DNA of 64,000 bases from Oceanisphaera marina (GCF_014643915.1 NZ_BMKE01000013.1:1-64000), one strand, 5' to 3'; positions 1 through 11,138 are shown, counted from the stretch's first letter. The notes: generated from the sequence alone by a model not told the origin. Numbers and translations: made by a program.

Positions 1-57
1 TCTAACGGCTTCACGCTTAAATTCATTACTAAATTTACGCTTGGTTCGGTATTGCAT
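1..57 (-). CDS. IS3-family transposase OrfA, N-terminal fragment (runs off window start)
   Basis: Reading the minus strand from ATG at 57 gives 19 codons beginning MQYRTKRKFSNEFKREAVR, which resembles the helix-turn-helix N-terminus of IS3-family OrfA proteins (pattern K-R-x-F-S-x-E-F-K-R-E-A-V). A strong Shine-Dalgarno (GAGGAAG) stands just upstream on the minus strand at about 61-67. The rest of the gene lies outside the window, so it cannot be said whether the element is intact. In IS3 elements OrfA binds the terminal inverted repeats and OrfB, made by frameshifting, carries the DDE catalytic domain. The fragment is short, so the family call rests on the N-terminal motif and on the insertion-sequence-like end next to it. 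Confidence 0.7.
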   Translation of the reverse strand, partial: MQYRTKRKFSNEFKREAVR

Positions 58-104
58 ACACTTCCTCACTCTGAAGAAGTGTCTACTTATTCGGGGCCAC
101 TCCA
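1..104 (-). mobile_element. End of an IS3-family insertion sequence (partial)
   Basis: Upstream of the OrfA start the minus strand reads TGGAGTGGCCCCGA (positions 104-91) and then a short leader to the start codon. A terminus beginning TGG with a C-run is typical of IS3-family left ends, so the boundary is placed at about 104. This boundary is inferred, because the other end and any target duplication are outside the window. The element abuts the 3' end of rpiA with only about 30 bases between them. Confidence 0.55.
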
Positions 105-108
105 GGCT

Positions 109-129
109 CCCCATTCCCCATTCCCTATG
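109..129. repeat. Degenerate heptad tract, 3 units
   Basis: Three 7-base units of the type CCCCATT lie between the IS end and the rpiA stop codon. The 7-base period is shared with many other tracts in the gaps of this window, although the unit sequence differs. Confidence 0.5.
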
Positions 130-133
130 GCTA

Positions 134-802
134 TTAGCTGGCGTTGGCTTTGCGGGTTACTACCCCATCCGGGGTGCCAATCAAGAGCACATCGGCACCA
201 CGCTGTGCAAACAGACCATTGGTGACTACGCCTACAATGGCATTGATACGAGTTTCCAGCTCGCGGGGAGCCGTGATGGCCAGGTCGTGAACATCCAGAA
301 TATGGTTACCGTTATCGGTAATTACACCTTGGCGATACACCGGCTTGCCACCCAGCTTGCTCAGCTCGCGGGCCACATATTCACGCGCCATGGGAATGAC
401 TTCCACAGGCAGCGGAAACTGGCCCATCACGTCAACGGTTTTAGAACCATCCACAATGCACACGAAGCGTTCAGCCACGGCGGCAACAATCTTTTCACGG
501 GTTAATGCCGCGCCACCGCCTTTAATCATGGCCATGCCGGGGTCTATTTCATCGGCACCATCCACGTAAACCGCAAATTCGCTGATTTCATTAAGATCAT
601 AAAGACGGATGCCCAGTTGCTGCAGGCGAGCACTGGACGCTTCCGAGCTGGAAACCGCCCCTTTAATCTGATCTTTAATGGATCCCAGGGCATCAATAAA
701 GTGATTTACGGTCGAGCCGGTGCCCACCCCGACTATGCTGCCCGCAGGCACGTATTCGAGGGCGGCCCAGCCGGCAGCTTTTTTCATTTCATCTTGTGTC
801 AT
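134..802 (-). CDS. rpiA: Ribose-5-phosphate isomerase A
   Basis: Interconverts ribose 5-phosphate and ribulose 5-phosphate in the non-oxidative pentose phosphate pathway, in the cytoplasm. The 222-residue product has the family motifs: GTGST at 27-31 (phosphate loop), DGADE at 81-85 and [11 protein letters not shown] at 94-104. The residues equivalent to E. coli Asp81, Asp84, Lys94 and catalytic Glu103 are all present. The frame is open to 865, but the ATG at 802 gives MTQDEMKKA, matching the E. coli N-terminus and usual length. It is the last gene of a minus-strand run behind fau; its 3' side has been reached by an insertion sequence. Confidence 0.97.
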   Translation of the reverse strand: MTQDEMKKAAGWAALEYVPAGSIVGVGTGSTVNHFIDALGSIKDQIKGAVSSSEASSARLQQLGIRLYDLNEISEFAVYVDGADEIDPGMAMIKGGGAALTREKIVAAVAERFVCIVDGSKTVDVMGQFPLPVEVIPMAREYVARELSKLGGKPVYRQGVITDNGNHILDVHDLAITAPRELETRINAIVGVVTNGLFAQRGADVLLIGTPDGVVTRKANAS

Positions 803-863
803 GAGCGTCGTTTCTTCTCTGTTTAAGGTGCACTCGGGGGCACTTGCTGTGGTAAATGCGGGC

Positions 864-869
864 ATTATA
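864..869 (-). promoter_or_regulatory. Possible -10 element for rpiA
   Basis: The minus strand reads TATAAT about 60 bases upstream of the rpiA ATG. No good -35 hexamer is seen at the usual spacing, so only the -10 is claimed. Confidence 0.35.
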
Positions 870-898
870 GCAACTTGGCTTTACCTTGCATGGGGCTT

Positions 899-1477
899 TT
901 ACCAGCGCCAGTGCTGTTTTGGCGTAATCAGCTCAGGCAGAGGAATATCCCAACTGTCGACGGGAATGGCGGGCAGTTGCTGACAGTCGTGTGCCAGGCC
1001 AACGGGACGCGGCCCCAACCCCTGGCGCCAGGCTGCCAGAGTACGGTCATAAAAACCACCGCCCATGCCAATGCGATTGCCGCTGGCATCAAAGGCCACC
1101 AGAGGGGTATAGATAATGTCGAGTTCGTTCTTGAATGCCAACAGCCGAATATCGAGTTTGGGCTCGGCAATACCAAAGCGGTTTTCAACCATGCTGGTAT
1201 TGGGATCGTAACGTAAAAACAGCAAGTGCCCCGAACTGAAAGGGTGCAATACCGGCAGATAAACCTGAGTGCCGTTGGCCCAATACCAGTCGATGAGCGA
1301 CTGCGGATTCAACTCACCGTCGTTGGCCAGATACAAGGCCACCTTGCCCGCCGCCGCCAAATGCGGAGTGTGCGCCACGCGCTGTACTATGCTGGTCGCG
1401 GCTGCCTGTTGCTGTGTTTGGCTCAGCTGGCGGCGAGCCTGCCGTATCTGTTGGCGTATGGTGTGTCTTTCGCTCAA
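899..1477 (-). CDS. fau: 5-formyltetrahydrofolate cyclo-ligase
   Basis: Converts 5-formyltetrahydrofolate to 5,10-methenyltetrahydrofolate using ATP, returning a storage folate to one-carbon metabolism. The product is 192 residues, the usual size. The C-terminal motif NRIGMGGGFYDR (134-145) is the family signature that holds ATP-Mg and the folate, and an N-terminal basic stretch (R8-R16) fits the ATP-phosphate binding region. The start is TTG at 1477, preceded by a strong minus-strand Shine-Dalgarno (GGAGGGG); no ATG fits as well. In E. coli ygfA (fau) is co-transcribed with 6S RNA; the same order holds here, with one small gene between them. The neighbouring glycine cleavage genes are in the same folate pathway. 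Confidence 0.95.
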   Translation of the reverse strand: MSERHTIRQQIRQARRQLSQTQQQAAATSIVQRVAHTPHLAAAGKVALYLANDGELNPQSLIDWYWANGTQVYLPVLHPFSSGHLLFLRYDPNTSMVENRFGIAEPKLDIRLLAFKNELDIIYTPLVAFDASGNRIGMGGGFYDRTLAAWRQGLGPRPVGLAHDCQQLPAIPVDSWDIPLPELITPKQHWRW

Positions 1478-1502
1478 AAGCCCCTCCGGCTTAGTCGATA
1501 AT

Positions 1503-1742
1503 TTATTCCTTGGACTTTCCCCAGGGGCCTTCTATCAGCTCCAGGTAAATGGCTTCCACTTCGGCGCGCGCCCAGGGCGTGCGGCGTAAAAAAGTCAGGC
1601 TCGACTTGATGCTGGGATCATTCTTAAAGCAGTTGATATTGACCCTGTTTGCAAGCTCTTCCCAACCATAACGCTCAACCAGCTCGGTGAGCAATGCTTT
1701 AAGGGTAATGCCGTGCAAAGGATTATTGGGCTGTTCTGTCAT
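1503..1742 (-). CDS. VF530 / DUF2132-type small protein
   Basis: A 79-residue protein with the family pattern NPLHGITL[12 protein letters not shown], then [22 protein letters not shown]. This matches the VF530 (DUF2132) family of small helical proteins described as DNA-binding; the cellular role is not established. The acidic and basic helices fill the whole chain, with no signal peptide or membrane segment. It lies 25 bases upstream of fau on the same strand and is probably co-transcribed with it, downstream of 6S RNA. Confidence 0.8.
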   Translation of the reverse strand: MTEQPNNPLHGITLKALLTELVERYGWEELANRVNINCFKNDPSIKSSLTFLRRTPWARAEVEAIYLELIEGPWGKSKE

Positions 1743-1804
1743 TAAAGAGGTTACCTGCTACATAGGGAGGTGATAATTGTAACAGGATTTTCAGAGGCAA
1801 TAGA

Positions 1805-1870
1805 GCAGGAGTATGACAAATGCCGCTTCAGCGGCTGGCTGCTCACCTTGTACGAAGGTGACAGCTAAAA
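1805..1870 (-). terminator. Hairpins downstream of 6S RNA
   Basis: On the minus strand two hairpins follow the 6S RNA: CACCTT/AAGGTG around 1845-1860 and GCCGCT/AGCGGC around 1832-1846, the second followed by ATTTGT. The weak U-run suggests partial termination or processing, allowing read-through into the VF530 gene and fau. Confidence 0.35.
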
Positions 1871-2053
1871 GAGGATCCCCAGGGTGCCGTTACGGGTGTG
1901 AGTCCTTGAACCGTATGGTTCAAGGCGGAAATCCGGTATCTACCGCAGGCTTCTCGGTCGGGCCGAGCATGCTCAATAGTAAATAACACGGCTTTCCTGT
2001 GCTGTGATTATCGGCTCAGGGACGTCACCCAGCTGACGAACACCCCAGGGAAA
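1871..2053 (-). ncRNA. ssrS: 6S RNA
   Basis: The minus strand from about 2053 to 1871 has the hallmarks of 6S RNA, which binds sigma-70 RNA polymerase and acts as a promoter mimic in stationary phase. The terminal stem pairs CTGGGGTG near the 5' end with CACCCTGGGG near the 3' end. The conserved segments CCCTGAGCCGATA, GAGCATGCTCGG, ACCGAGAAGCCTGCGG and CCTTGAACC/GGTTCAAGG are all present in the E. coli order. Length (about 183) is close to the E. coli RNA, and it lies between zapA and fau as in many gammaproteobacteria. Ends are estimated to within a few bases. Confidence 0.93.
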
Positions 2054-2098
2054 GCTAAACTTGTATCTAAACGCTATGGGTGAAGAGTATACCTAAAA

Positions 2099-2398
2099 CT
2101 AACCTACTTTGTTAGCCAGGGCTTCTTCAATTGTATGCTGCAGCAACTTGATGCGTTTATCCATGGCGTCAGCATATTGATAGTTTTTGTCTTTTTCAAG
2201 CTCAAGCTCGTGGCACACATTCAGTGCCAGCATAATGGCTATTTGCTCATTGGAGCCTGCCTTGCCGCTTTGCTTGAAGTTGCGAATACGCTCGTTGAGC
2301 ATATCTGCCGCCCGCTGCAACGCAACTTCTTGTCCCGCAGGACAAGCAACCTTATAAGGTCGGCCGAGAATAACAATGTCGATTGCCGCTGTGGTCAT
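2099..2398 (-). CDS. zapA: Cell division protein ZapA
   Basis: ZapA binds FtsZ filaments and promotes their bundling at the division site. The 99-residue product starts MTTAAIDIVILGRPYKV, the typical N-terminal beta-strand pattern of ZapA (I-x-I-x-G-R-x-Y), and continues with a long C-terminal coiled coil that mediates tetramer formation. The open frame extends upstream to 2560, but that extension would overlap ygfB and lacks similarity to the family; the ATG at 2398 gives the normal length. Divergent from ygfB, as in E. coli. Confidence 0.93.
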   Translation of the reverse strand: MTTAAIDIVILGRPYKVACPAGQEVALQRAADMLNERIRNFKQSGKAGSNEQIAIMLALNVCHELELEKDKNYQYADAMDKRIKLLQHTIEEALANKVG

Positions 2399-2549
2399 GT
2401 GGTCCTCAGATGGCTGGTTGCAGTGGACGATGAAATTCTGGCGACTATATAGCGGCGCACCACAAGTTTCAAGGGGCGGCTGGCCTGATAGAGGCCACAA
2501 TGCTAGGATCTGCCCCATAAATACCTCTTTTTTATCTATCGAGTAACTG

Positions 2550-3116
2550 ATGAACGACAAGGCCCGTCTTAACTACGACGCATTTACTACCTTACTGGAA
2601 CATCACAACATGGTGGTGACCACCGCCGAAGTACACGGTGTTATCTGCGGTTTGATTTGTGGTGGCATGGCGCAAAATGATCCCCGCTGGCAACAACACT
2701 TCAATGCTTTGCTAAACGACGACTTCGAGTTACCGGCTGAATTGAAAAAGGCGGTCAACCTGTTGTTTTCTCGTGTTTATGACGAGTTGATTAATCAGAG
2801 TCGCTTTGAATTGCTCATGCCGGACGATGATGAGCCGCTGGATGATCGCCTGGAAGCCATGATGGAATGGGCTGCCGCCTTTTTAGCCGGTTTTGGCGTG
2901 GTGCAGCAAGAGCTGAACAAAGCCTCGGCCGAGCTTCAGGAAATGATCCAGGACATCAGCAGTATCACTCAGGTGTCCGGTGATTTTGACCAGGAAGACG
3001 AAGAAAGTGAAACCGCCTTCGTGGTGTTATACGAGCACCTGAAATTAGGCGCCACGCTGGCGTTTGAAGAATTTGGTAAAGGCCAGGCCCAGCCTCAGCG
3101 ACCCACTTTGCACTAA
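2550..3116 (+). CDS. ygfB: UPF0149 family protein YgfB
   Basis: A 188-residue cytoplasmic protein of the YgfB/YecA-like UPF0149 family. It has the family pattern near the N-terminus (EVHGVICGLICGG at about 28-40) and conserved acidic helices with a W-A-x-x-F-L-x-G-F motif near residues 108-115. The exact biochemical role is not settled; in Pseudomonas a homologue affects beta-lactamase induction through AlpA. In E. coli ygfB is followed by pepP, ubiH and ubiI; here ubiH follows at 19 bases. Confidence 0.9.
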   Translation: MNDKARLNYDAFTTLLEHHNMVVTTAEVHGVICGLICGGMAQNDPRWQQHFNALLNDDFELPAELKKAVNLLFSRVYDELINQSRFELLMPDDDEPLDDRLEAMMEWAAAFLAGFGVVQQELNKASAELQEMIQDISSITQVSGDFDQEDEESETAFVVLYEHLKLGATLAFEEFGKGQAQPQRPTLH

Positions 3117-3134
3117 TAGCGACAATTCAGCCCT

Positions 3135-4346
3135 ATGACCCATTATGATGTGGTAATTAACGGTGGTGGCATGGCCGGAGCCGTGCTGGCGTTAGGCTTG
3201 AGTCAGCTTGGCCGGGCCGATGGCTCGGCATTGCGTATTGCACTCATAGAAAAATCGCTCCCCAATCACAACCTGCATCCGGGGTTTGATGCGCGCAGTA
3301 TTGCGCTGGCCGGGCACAGTCGCGATTTACTGCAGCAATTGGGGCTATGGCCTTTGTTGTGTGATCTCGCCACCCCCATTACGGCCATTCAAGTGTCTGA
3401 TCAAGGCCATGCCGGGCAGGTGAACATGCAGGCCGAGGACTATTCGGTACCGGCGCTGGGTTACGTGATAGAGCTCAATTCGGTCGGGCAGGTGTTGTAT
3501 CAGCAATTACAGCAACACTCGGGGATTGAGCTGCTGTGCCCGGCACAGATACAGTCCTGGCAACAAGCGCCAGACCAGGTGTCGGTGACGCTGAATAATG
3601 GCAGTCGGTTAACCACTTGCTTGCTGGTTGCCGCCGATGGCAATCTCTCGCAAATCGGTCGTCAGCTTAACCTTCCCCGTCGCCAGTTCGATTATCAGCA
3701 AAGTGCCATTATTGCCAATGTACAAACGGCGATGGCGCACGAGGGGCGGGCATTTGAACGCTTTACTCCCGAGGGCCCCCTCGCGCTCCTCCCCATGAGT
3801 GGCGAGCGATGCTCGCTGGTGTGGTGTGTATCCAACGCCCGTGCCGGGCAACTAATGACACTCGACGAGGCCGACTTTTTAATCCAGTTACAACAGGCGT
3901 TCGGCTATCGACTGGGTCGCATGACCCGAGCCGGCTCCCGACATTGCTATCCCCTGGTACTGGATGAGGTCACGCGGCCCTGGCACCACAGGGTGGTGTT
4001 GGTCGGTAATGCGGCGCACCTGTTGCATCCCATTGCCGGACAAGGCTTTAATCTAGGGCTGCGAGATGTGGCGGCTTTGGTCGAACAGGTACGCCAGGCC
4101 TTGTTATCAAGCGGGCAAGGGTCCTCAAACCAGGCGGATCTTGGCAGTTATCAGCTGCTAAGCCGCTACGGACAGTCTCGACAGGCGGATCAGGCGGCAT
4201 TGGTCGGCGTGACCTCGGCGCTGGCAATATTGTTTTCAAATGATCACCCCGTGCTGGCGGCGGGTCGTAATCTGGGGCTGATGACGATGGCAGCCTGCAG
4301 CTCCTTGAAACACACTTTGGCCTGGCAGGCCATGGGCAAGAGGTAA
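3135..4346 (+). CDS. ubiH: 2-octaprenyl-6-methoxyphenol hydroxylase (ubiquinone synthesis)
   Basis: FAD-dependent aromatic hydroxylase acting in ubiquinone synthesis, in the Ubi complex. The 403-residue product has the dinucleotide-binding GGGMAG at 11-16, the mid-protein ADG motif, and GNAAHLLHPIAGQGFNLGLRD near residue 290, where FAD contacts are made. The Asn in GNAA (rather than GDAA) is the usual UbiH form, which separates it from the UbiI paralogue next door. The start codon ATG at 3135 gives the expected N-terminus. It is three bases from ubiI and clearly co-transcribed. Confidence 0.93.
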   Translation: MTHYDVVINGGGMAGAVLALGLSQLGRADGSALRIALIEKSLPNHNLHPGFDARSIALAGHSRDLLQQLGLWPLLCDLATPITAIQVSDQGHAGQVNMQAEDYSVPALGYVIELNSVGQVLYQQLQQHSGIELLCPAQIQSWQQAPDQVSVTLNNGSRLTTCLLVAADGNLSQIGRQLNLPRRQFDYQQSAIIANVQTAMAHEGRAFERFTPEGPLALLPMSGERCSLVWCVSNARAGQLMTLDEADFLIQLQQAFGYRLGRMTRAGSRHCYPLVLDEVTRPWHHRVVLVGNAAHLLHPIAGQGFNLGLRDVAALVEQVRQALLSSGQGSSNQADLGSYQLLSRYGQSRQADQAALVGVTSALAILFSNDHPVLAAGRNLGLMTMAACSSLKHTLAWQAMGKR

Positions 4347-4349
4347 CCT

Positions 4350-5552
4350 ATGCAAGCAACAGATGTGATCATCATTGGCGGCGGCATGGTGGGGCTGACC
4401 CTGGCGCTGGCACTCGAAGACAGCGGCTTGAAAGTGGCGGTCATAGAAGGGCTAGTACCCGAGCCAACGCTGCCGGCTATCCCCGAAAATCGGGTCAGTG
4501 CCATTAATCTCGCCTCCCAAACCTTGCTCGAGCGGCTTCATGCCTGGCCAGCACAGCAAGAGCGTCTTGGCCCTTACATCAATATGGCGGTGTGGGAAGC
4601 AGACACGGGGGCTCATATCGACTTTTCAGCGACACTCATGCATCAGCCGCATTTAGGTCATATAGTCGAAAATCGCTTGCTGCAGCACAGCCTGCTTGAG
4701 CAAGCCAGAACGCGGGCCCACATAGACTTGCATCTACCGGCGCGCGCTCACTCGGTTTCTGTCAGTGAACAGGGCGCCTTTGTGTTGCTGGATAACGGCA
4801 TTCCCATTACCGGCCGCTTATTGGTAGGGGCAGACGGTGCTCGCTCCTGGCTGCGGGAACAATTACAACCGGGCATGATGGAGTGGGATTACGACCACAG
4901 CGCACTGGTGGCCACGGTGGCGACCCATGAGCCTCATCAACAAACGGCGCGACAGATCTTTCGTGGCAACGACATTCTGGCCTTTTTGCCTCTGGCCGAT
5001 CCCCATCAATGCTCCATCGTTTGGTCTTGTGCACCAGACGATGCCGCCGAGCGGCTGGCGCTATCGGATGTCGATTTCAACAAAGCCCTGTCGCTGGCAT
5101 TTGATATGCGTTTGGGGCCGTGCGAAGTGCTGGGACCACGGATGACCATTCCATTAAAGGCCCGTTTCAGTCAGCAGTTTTGCGGCCCGCGCTGGGCCTT
5201 GATTGGCGATGCAGCACACACCATTCACCCCCTGGCGGGGCAGGGCGTTAACCTGGGGCTGCAAGATGCGGCGGCGTTGGCCGATACCCTGACCCAGCTG
5301 CACCAGGCGGGGCGCGATATTGGCGCCTTGGCCGAGTTGAAGTCTTTCGAACGCTGGCGCAAAACCGAAGCCGCTACCCTGCTGGCGGCCATGGAAGGGC
5401 TGAAACGTCTGTTCGGGATTGATAACCCACTGTTAAAAGGGTTGCGGGGTGTGGGCTTGAACCTCACCAACCGGCTGACGCCGATCAAACGCCAGTTGGC
5501 GGCGCACGCCCTGGGCACCAGTGGCCTGCAGGCCAAACTATCTAAAAAATAG
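4350..5552 (+). CDS. ubiI: 2-octaprenylphenol C5-hydroxylase UbiI (VisC)
   Basis: Paralogue of UbiH that hydroxylates the C5 position of the prenylphenol ring in ubiquinone synthesis. The 400-residue chain has GGGMVG at 10-15, a central GADGARSWLRE motif and GDAAHTIHPLAGQGVNLGLQD near 285-305. The GDAAH form and its position after ubiH identify it as UbiI rather than UbiF. It ends the operon: a strong hairpin follows within 15 bases. Confidence 0.92.
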   Translation: MQATDVIIIGGGMVGLTLALALEDSGLKVAVIEGLVPEPTLPAIPENRVSAINLASQTLLERLHAWPAQQERLGPYINMAVWEADTGAHIDFSATLMHQPHLGHIVENRLLQHSLLEQARTRAHIDLHLPARAHSVSVSEQGAFVLLDNGIPITGRLLVGADGARSWLREQLQPGMMEWDYDHSALVATVATHEPHQQTARQIFRGNDILAFLPLADPHQCSIVWSCAPDDAAERLALSDVDFNKALSLAFDMRLGPCEVLGPRMTIPLKARFSQQFCGPRWALIGDAAHTIHPLAGQGVNLGLQDAAALADTLTQLHQAGRDIGALAELKSFERWRKTEAATLLAAMEGLKRLFGIDNPLLKGLRGVGLNLTNRLTPIKRQLAAHALGTSGLQAKLSKK

Positions 5553-5562
5553 CGGCCAACTC

Positions 5563-5603
5563 AACATAAAGCCGTCTGGCTTAAGGCTGGCTTTATGTTG
5601 TTT
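5563..5603 (+). terminator. Terminator after ubiI
   Basis: An 11-base inverted repeat, AACATAAAGCC (5563-5573) and GGCTTTATGTT (5589-5599), is followed by GTTTG. It separates the ubiHI operon from gcvT. Confidence 0.6.
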
Positions 5604-5666
5604 GTAGGGGCGAATTCATTCGCACAAAAGCCATGGCACTACTTTAAAACGCTTGAATGCGTACGA
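5601..5666. repeat. Dispersed palindromic repeat, family B, copy 1
   Basis: Begins TTTGTAGGGGCGAATTCATT and ends about 65 bases later near GCGTACG. The first 22 bases are identical to a second copy at 31901, and the middle (ATGG, GCAC, TTTAAAACG) is shared with small changes. The ends are imperfect inverted copies of each other, as in paired REP elements. Confidence 0.6.
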
Positions 5667-5881
5667 TACAAAACCAAGACCCTACCACTGGCGTTATCCT
5701 TATATTTTCTTCCCGCTGAATGCTGCAGTTTTCTATTTCCCGTAGACCTGATCACACTTTAATAATCAAAGTAAAGCTTTACCCTTTGTGTGGTTTTATC
5801 CCCGGCCGGCTTGAGTATAATCAAAAAAGCACTACCGGATTATCGCTGATAGACAAAGCTTGAATACAAGGAAGCGCATTG
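5667..5881 (+). other. gcvT leader region
   Basis: Upstream of gcvT a TATAAT stands at 5816-5821 without a convincing -35. An imperfect palindrome (CACACTTTAAT at about 5752 against a CTTTGTGTGG at about 5783) lies further upstream and could be an operator. I looked for the conserved core of the glycine riboswitch and did not find it, so control by a GcvA-like regulator is more likely, but its site cannot be named. Confidence 0.3.
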
Positions 5882-6985
5882 ATGATTAAGCAAACAGTCT
5901 TGCACCCGGAGCACGTTGCAGCCGGTGCCAAAATGGTCGATTTTCACGGTTGGGACATGCCCATTCAATATGCCTCTCAGCTCGAAGAGCACCATATTGT
6001 GCGCACCGATGCCGGCATGTTCGATGTTTCTCATATGACGATTGTTGATGTCACCGGCAGCGAGGCAAAACCGTTTTTGCAAAAACTGCTGGCCAATGAT
6101 GTCGCGCGTATCACCGAAACAGGCAAAGCCATTTACAGCCCCATGCTGAATGAGCAGGGCGGTGTGATTGATGACTTGATTATCTATTTAATGGCCGACG
6201 ATTTTTATCGCATGATAGTCAACTCTGCCACCCGTGATAAAGATCTGGCCTGGCTGGAGAAACAGCAACAGCCATTTGATGTGGCGCTGACCGAACGTGC
6301 AGAGCTGGCCATGGTTGCAGTACAGGGGCCCAACGCCAAAGCCAAGGTGGCTCAGGTATTAACGCCAGAGCAAAATGAAGCCATCAAGGCACTGAAACCT
6401 TTTTATGGTGTGCAGGCCGATGACTATTTTATTGCCACCACCGGCTATACCGGGGAAGACGGCTATGAAATCATCGTTTCCGAAACTCGGGTGACAGAGT
6501 TATGGGATAAGTTGCTCGAAGCCGGTGTTAAACCCTGTGGCCTGGGCGCACGCGACACCCTGCGTCTGGAAGCTGGCATGAATCTTTATGGTCAGGACAT
6601 GGACGAAACTGTGTCGCCCCTGGCTGCCAATATGGCCTGGACCATCGCCTGGGAGCCAGCAGAGCGTGACTTTATTGGTCGTGATGCGCTGGAGGCGCAA
6701 AAAGCCGCCGGCGATCAACCCAAGCTGGTCGGCCTGGTCATGAAAGAGAAAGGCGTATTGCGCACCGGCACAACGGTCCGTTTTATTGACGAACAGGGAC
6801 TGGAGCAGCAAGGCATTATTACCTCCGGCAGTTTCTCGCCTACACTGGGGCACAGTATTGCGTTGGCACGGGTACCGAGATCCATTGGCGCAACAGCGGA
6901 AGTGGAAATGCGTAAAAAATGGGTGCCAGTGTCTGTGGTGAAACCGACCTTCGTACGTTTTGGCAAAGCAGTTGCAGCTATTTAA
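5882..6985 (+). CDS. gcvT: Glycine cleavage system T protein (aminomethyltransferase)
   Basis: Transfers the methylene group from the aminomethyl-lipoyl arm of GcvH to tetrahydrofolate, releasing ammonia. The 367-residue product has the family N-terminus ([12 protein letters not shown]), the DVSHM and NDV motifs, and the C-terminal GCV_T barrel ending in [11 protein letters not shown] at 5882 is chosen over the in-frame TTG at 5879 because the Shine-Dalgarno AAGGAAG (5868-5874) is then seven bases away. First gene of gcvTHP. Confidence 0.96.
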   Translation: MIKQTVLHPEHVAAGAKMVDFHGWDMPIQYASQLEEHHIVRTDAGMFDVSHMTIVDVTGSEAKPFLQKLLANDVARITETGKAIYSPMLNEQGGVIDDLIIYLMADDFYRMIVNSATRDKDLAWLEKQQQPFDVALTERAELAMVAVQGPNAKAKVAQVLTPEQNEAIKALKPFYGVQADDYFIATTGYTGEDGYEIIVSETRVTELWDKLLEAGVKPCGLGARDTLRLEAGMNLYGQDMDETVSPLAANMAWTIAWEPAERDFIGRDALEAQKAAGDQPKLVGLVMKEKGVLRTGTTVRFIDEQGLEQQGIITSGSFSPTLGHSIALARVPRSIGATAEVEMRKKWVPVSVVKPTFVRFGKAVAAI

Positions 6986-7018
6986 CACATGCGTTCAAGC
7001 ATCAAGAGGAACAATGAA

Positions 7019-7408
7019 ATGAGCAATATCCCCAGTGAATTGAAATACGCCCGCACTCACGAATGGGTACGCCTGGAAGGAAACGGAGAAGCCGTGGTAG
7101 GTATTTCCGAGCATGCACAAGATCTGTTGGGCGATATGGTGTTTGTTGAACTGCCGGAAGTGGGGCGCACCGTTGACGCCAGCGAAGACTGCGCCGTAGC
7201 GGAGTCGGTAAAGGCCGCATCTGATATTTATGCTCCTGTGGGTGGCGAAATTATTGCCGTTAACGAGGCACTGGAGGATAGCCCCGAGCTGGTTAACTCA
7301 GATCCCTACGGCGATGGCTGGTTGTTCCGCATCAAATTGTCTGACGACTCCGATCTTGAAGAACTGTTGGACGCGAATGACTACCAAAACAGCATCGACG
7401 AAGAATGA
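7019..7408 (+). CDS. gcvH: Glycine cleavage system H protein
   Basis: Lipoyl carrier that shuttles the aminomethyl group between GcvP, GcvT and the lipoamide dehydrogenase. The 129-residue chain has the lipoyl-lysine in AESVKAASD (Lys65), flanked by the usual hammerhead beta-strands. The frame is open from 6989, but ATG at 7019 gives the family N-terminus ([16 protein letters not shown]) and has AGAGGA eight bases upstream. It follows gcvT closely and is followed by a strong terminator. Confidence 0.97.
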   Translation: MSNIPSELKYARTHEWVRLEGNGEAVVGISEHAQDLLGDMVFVELPEVGRTVDASEDCAVAESVKAASDIYAPVGGEIIAVNEALEDSPELVNSDPYGDGWLFRIKLSDDSDLEELLDANDYQNSIDEE

Positions 7409-7413
7409 GCATC

Positions 7414-7436
7414 AGCCCCCGCCAAGGGGGCTTTTT
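7414..7436 (+). terminator. Terminator after gcvH
   Basis: Stem AGCCCCC / GGGGGCT with loop GCCAA and a TTTTT tail: a classical intrinsic terminator, placed between gcvH and gcvP. Confidence 0.85.
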
Positions 7437-7544
7437 GCAGTTGTGCTAACGTATGTTTTTCAGGAGTGAGTGTATTCGATCAAACAGGGGGCCAAGTCCT
7501 TAACACGGTCGAATGAACTCGCTCTAACACAGGCTGGTGAGGTT

Positions 7545-7576
7545 GCCAGGTTCCTGAATATCATCAGGAACCTGGC
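7545..7576. repeat. 13-bp perfect inverted repeat between gcvH and gcvP
   Basis: GCCAGGTTCCTGA (7545-7557) and TCAGGAACCTGGC (7564-7576) form a perfect 13-base stem around a 6-base loop, with an outer AGGCTG/CAGCCT pair around it. There is no U-run, so it is more likely an RNA structural element or repeat than a terminator. Confidence 0.6.
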
Positions 7577-7609
7577 TTTCAGCCTGGTGTTGGTTTGTAT
7601 TTGACTGAT

Positions 7610-7637
7610 GGCTTGCGGCTTTTAGCTTTCGGCTTTC
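7610..7637. repeat. Degenerate heptad tract, 4 units (before gcvP)
   Basis: Four 7-base units of pattern RGCTTNN end about 12 bases before the gcvP Shine-Dalgarno. Same arrangement as the right-hand arms seen in the flagellar gaps. Confidence 0.55.
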
Positions 7638-7660
7638 AGTTCCTATTTAAGGAAGTGAAC

Positions 7661-10546
<2,886 letters not shown>

Positions 10547-10584
10547 GTAACAAGCCATTGGTGTCACGCCATGTGTAATCAGTT

Positions 10585-10615
10585 AATAAAGCCGCTTAGC
10601 GGCTTTATTTTTATC
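10585..10615 (+). terminator. Terminator after gcvP
   Basis: AATAAAGCCGC / GCGGCTTTATT with a short TA loop, followed by TTTTATCTTTTTT. Intrinsic terminator. Confidence 0.85.
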
Positions 10616-10820
10616 TTTTTTCAATGCCAAATCCTGCGAGCAGCACAATACAGGGTGAGATTGTCTTGTTAATCTGCATGCCTCGGCGGGATAAGACAAA
10701 AATAGTCTTAGCTGGCGCTATTTTATCGCCAGACCCTAGCTAAAACGGCCATTAATGGATATGGTAAATATGCTGTATTCAACATTAAAGCTGTTTACTA
10801 CTTATTCATCAGGAGGCGCT

Positions 10821-11138
10821 ATGAGCCAGAAATATGAAGCAGAACGAGCGGTATTAATGGAAGACGTAAAGCAGGTGCTTAAAGATGCCGAGGCGCTCTA
10901 CAAGGCGGCGGTTGATGATGGTACCAAAGAAGGTCAGGCGCTGAAGGAAAAACTCAAAGCCCAGTTGGCCAAGGCACAAAAGCAATATGCCGAGCTGGAA
11001 GGCTCTGTGGTAGAGCGCACACGCCAGGCGGCTGCCAGCACCAACGATCTGGTGCATGAAAAACCCTATCATGCCATTGGTATTGCTGCCGTGGTGGGTT
11101 TGTTGTTGGGGGCGTTTTTGAGCCGTTGCGGCCGCTAA
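10821..11138 (+). CDS. ElaB/YqjD/DUF883 family membrane-anchored protein
   Basis: A 105-residue protein made of a long charged helix or coiled coil (residues 1-78) and one C-terminal transmembrane segment (AIGIAAVVGLLLGAFLSR). This is the layout of ElaB/YqjD, inner-membrane proteins that associate with ribosomes in stationary phase in E. coli. ATG at 10821 has a strong AGGAGG upstream; the frame extends to 10755 but without support. It heads a three-gene run with yqjE- and yqjK-like genes, as in E. coli yqjDEK. Confidence 0.85.
   Translation: MSQKYEAERAVLMEDVKQVLKDAEALYKAAVDDGTKEGQALKEKLKAQLAKAQKQYAELEGSVVERTRQAAASTNDLVHEKPYHAIGIAAVVGLLLGAFLSRCGR

Noticed and set aside
41-505. Plus-strand open frame over the IS end and rpiA
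   Set aside because: Antisense to rpiA, no recognisable motif.
2399-2560. N-terminal extension of zapA overlapping ygfB
   Set aside because: No resemblance to ZapA, overlaps the divergent gene, and the ATG at 2398 gives normal length.
5553-5881. Glycine riboswitch before gcvT
   Set aside because: The conserved aptamer cores were not found on reading the leader.
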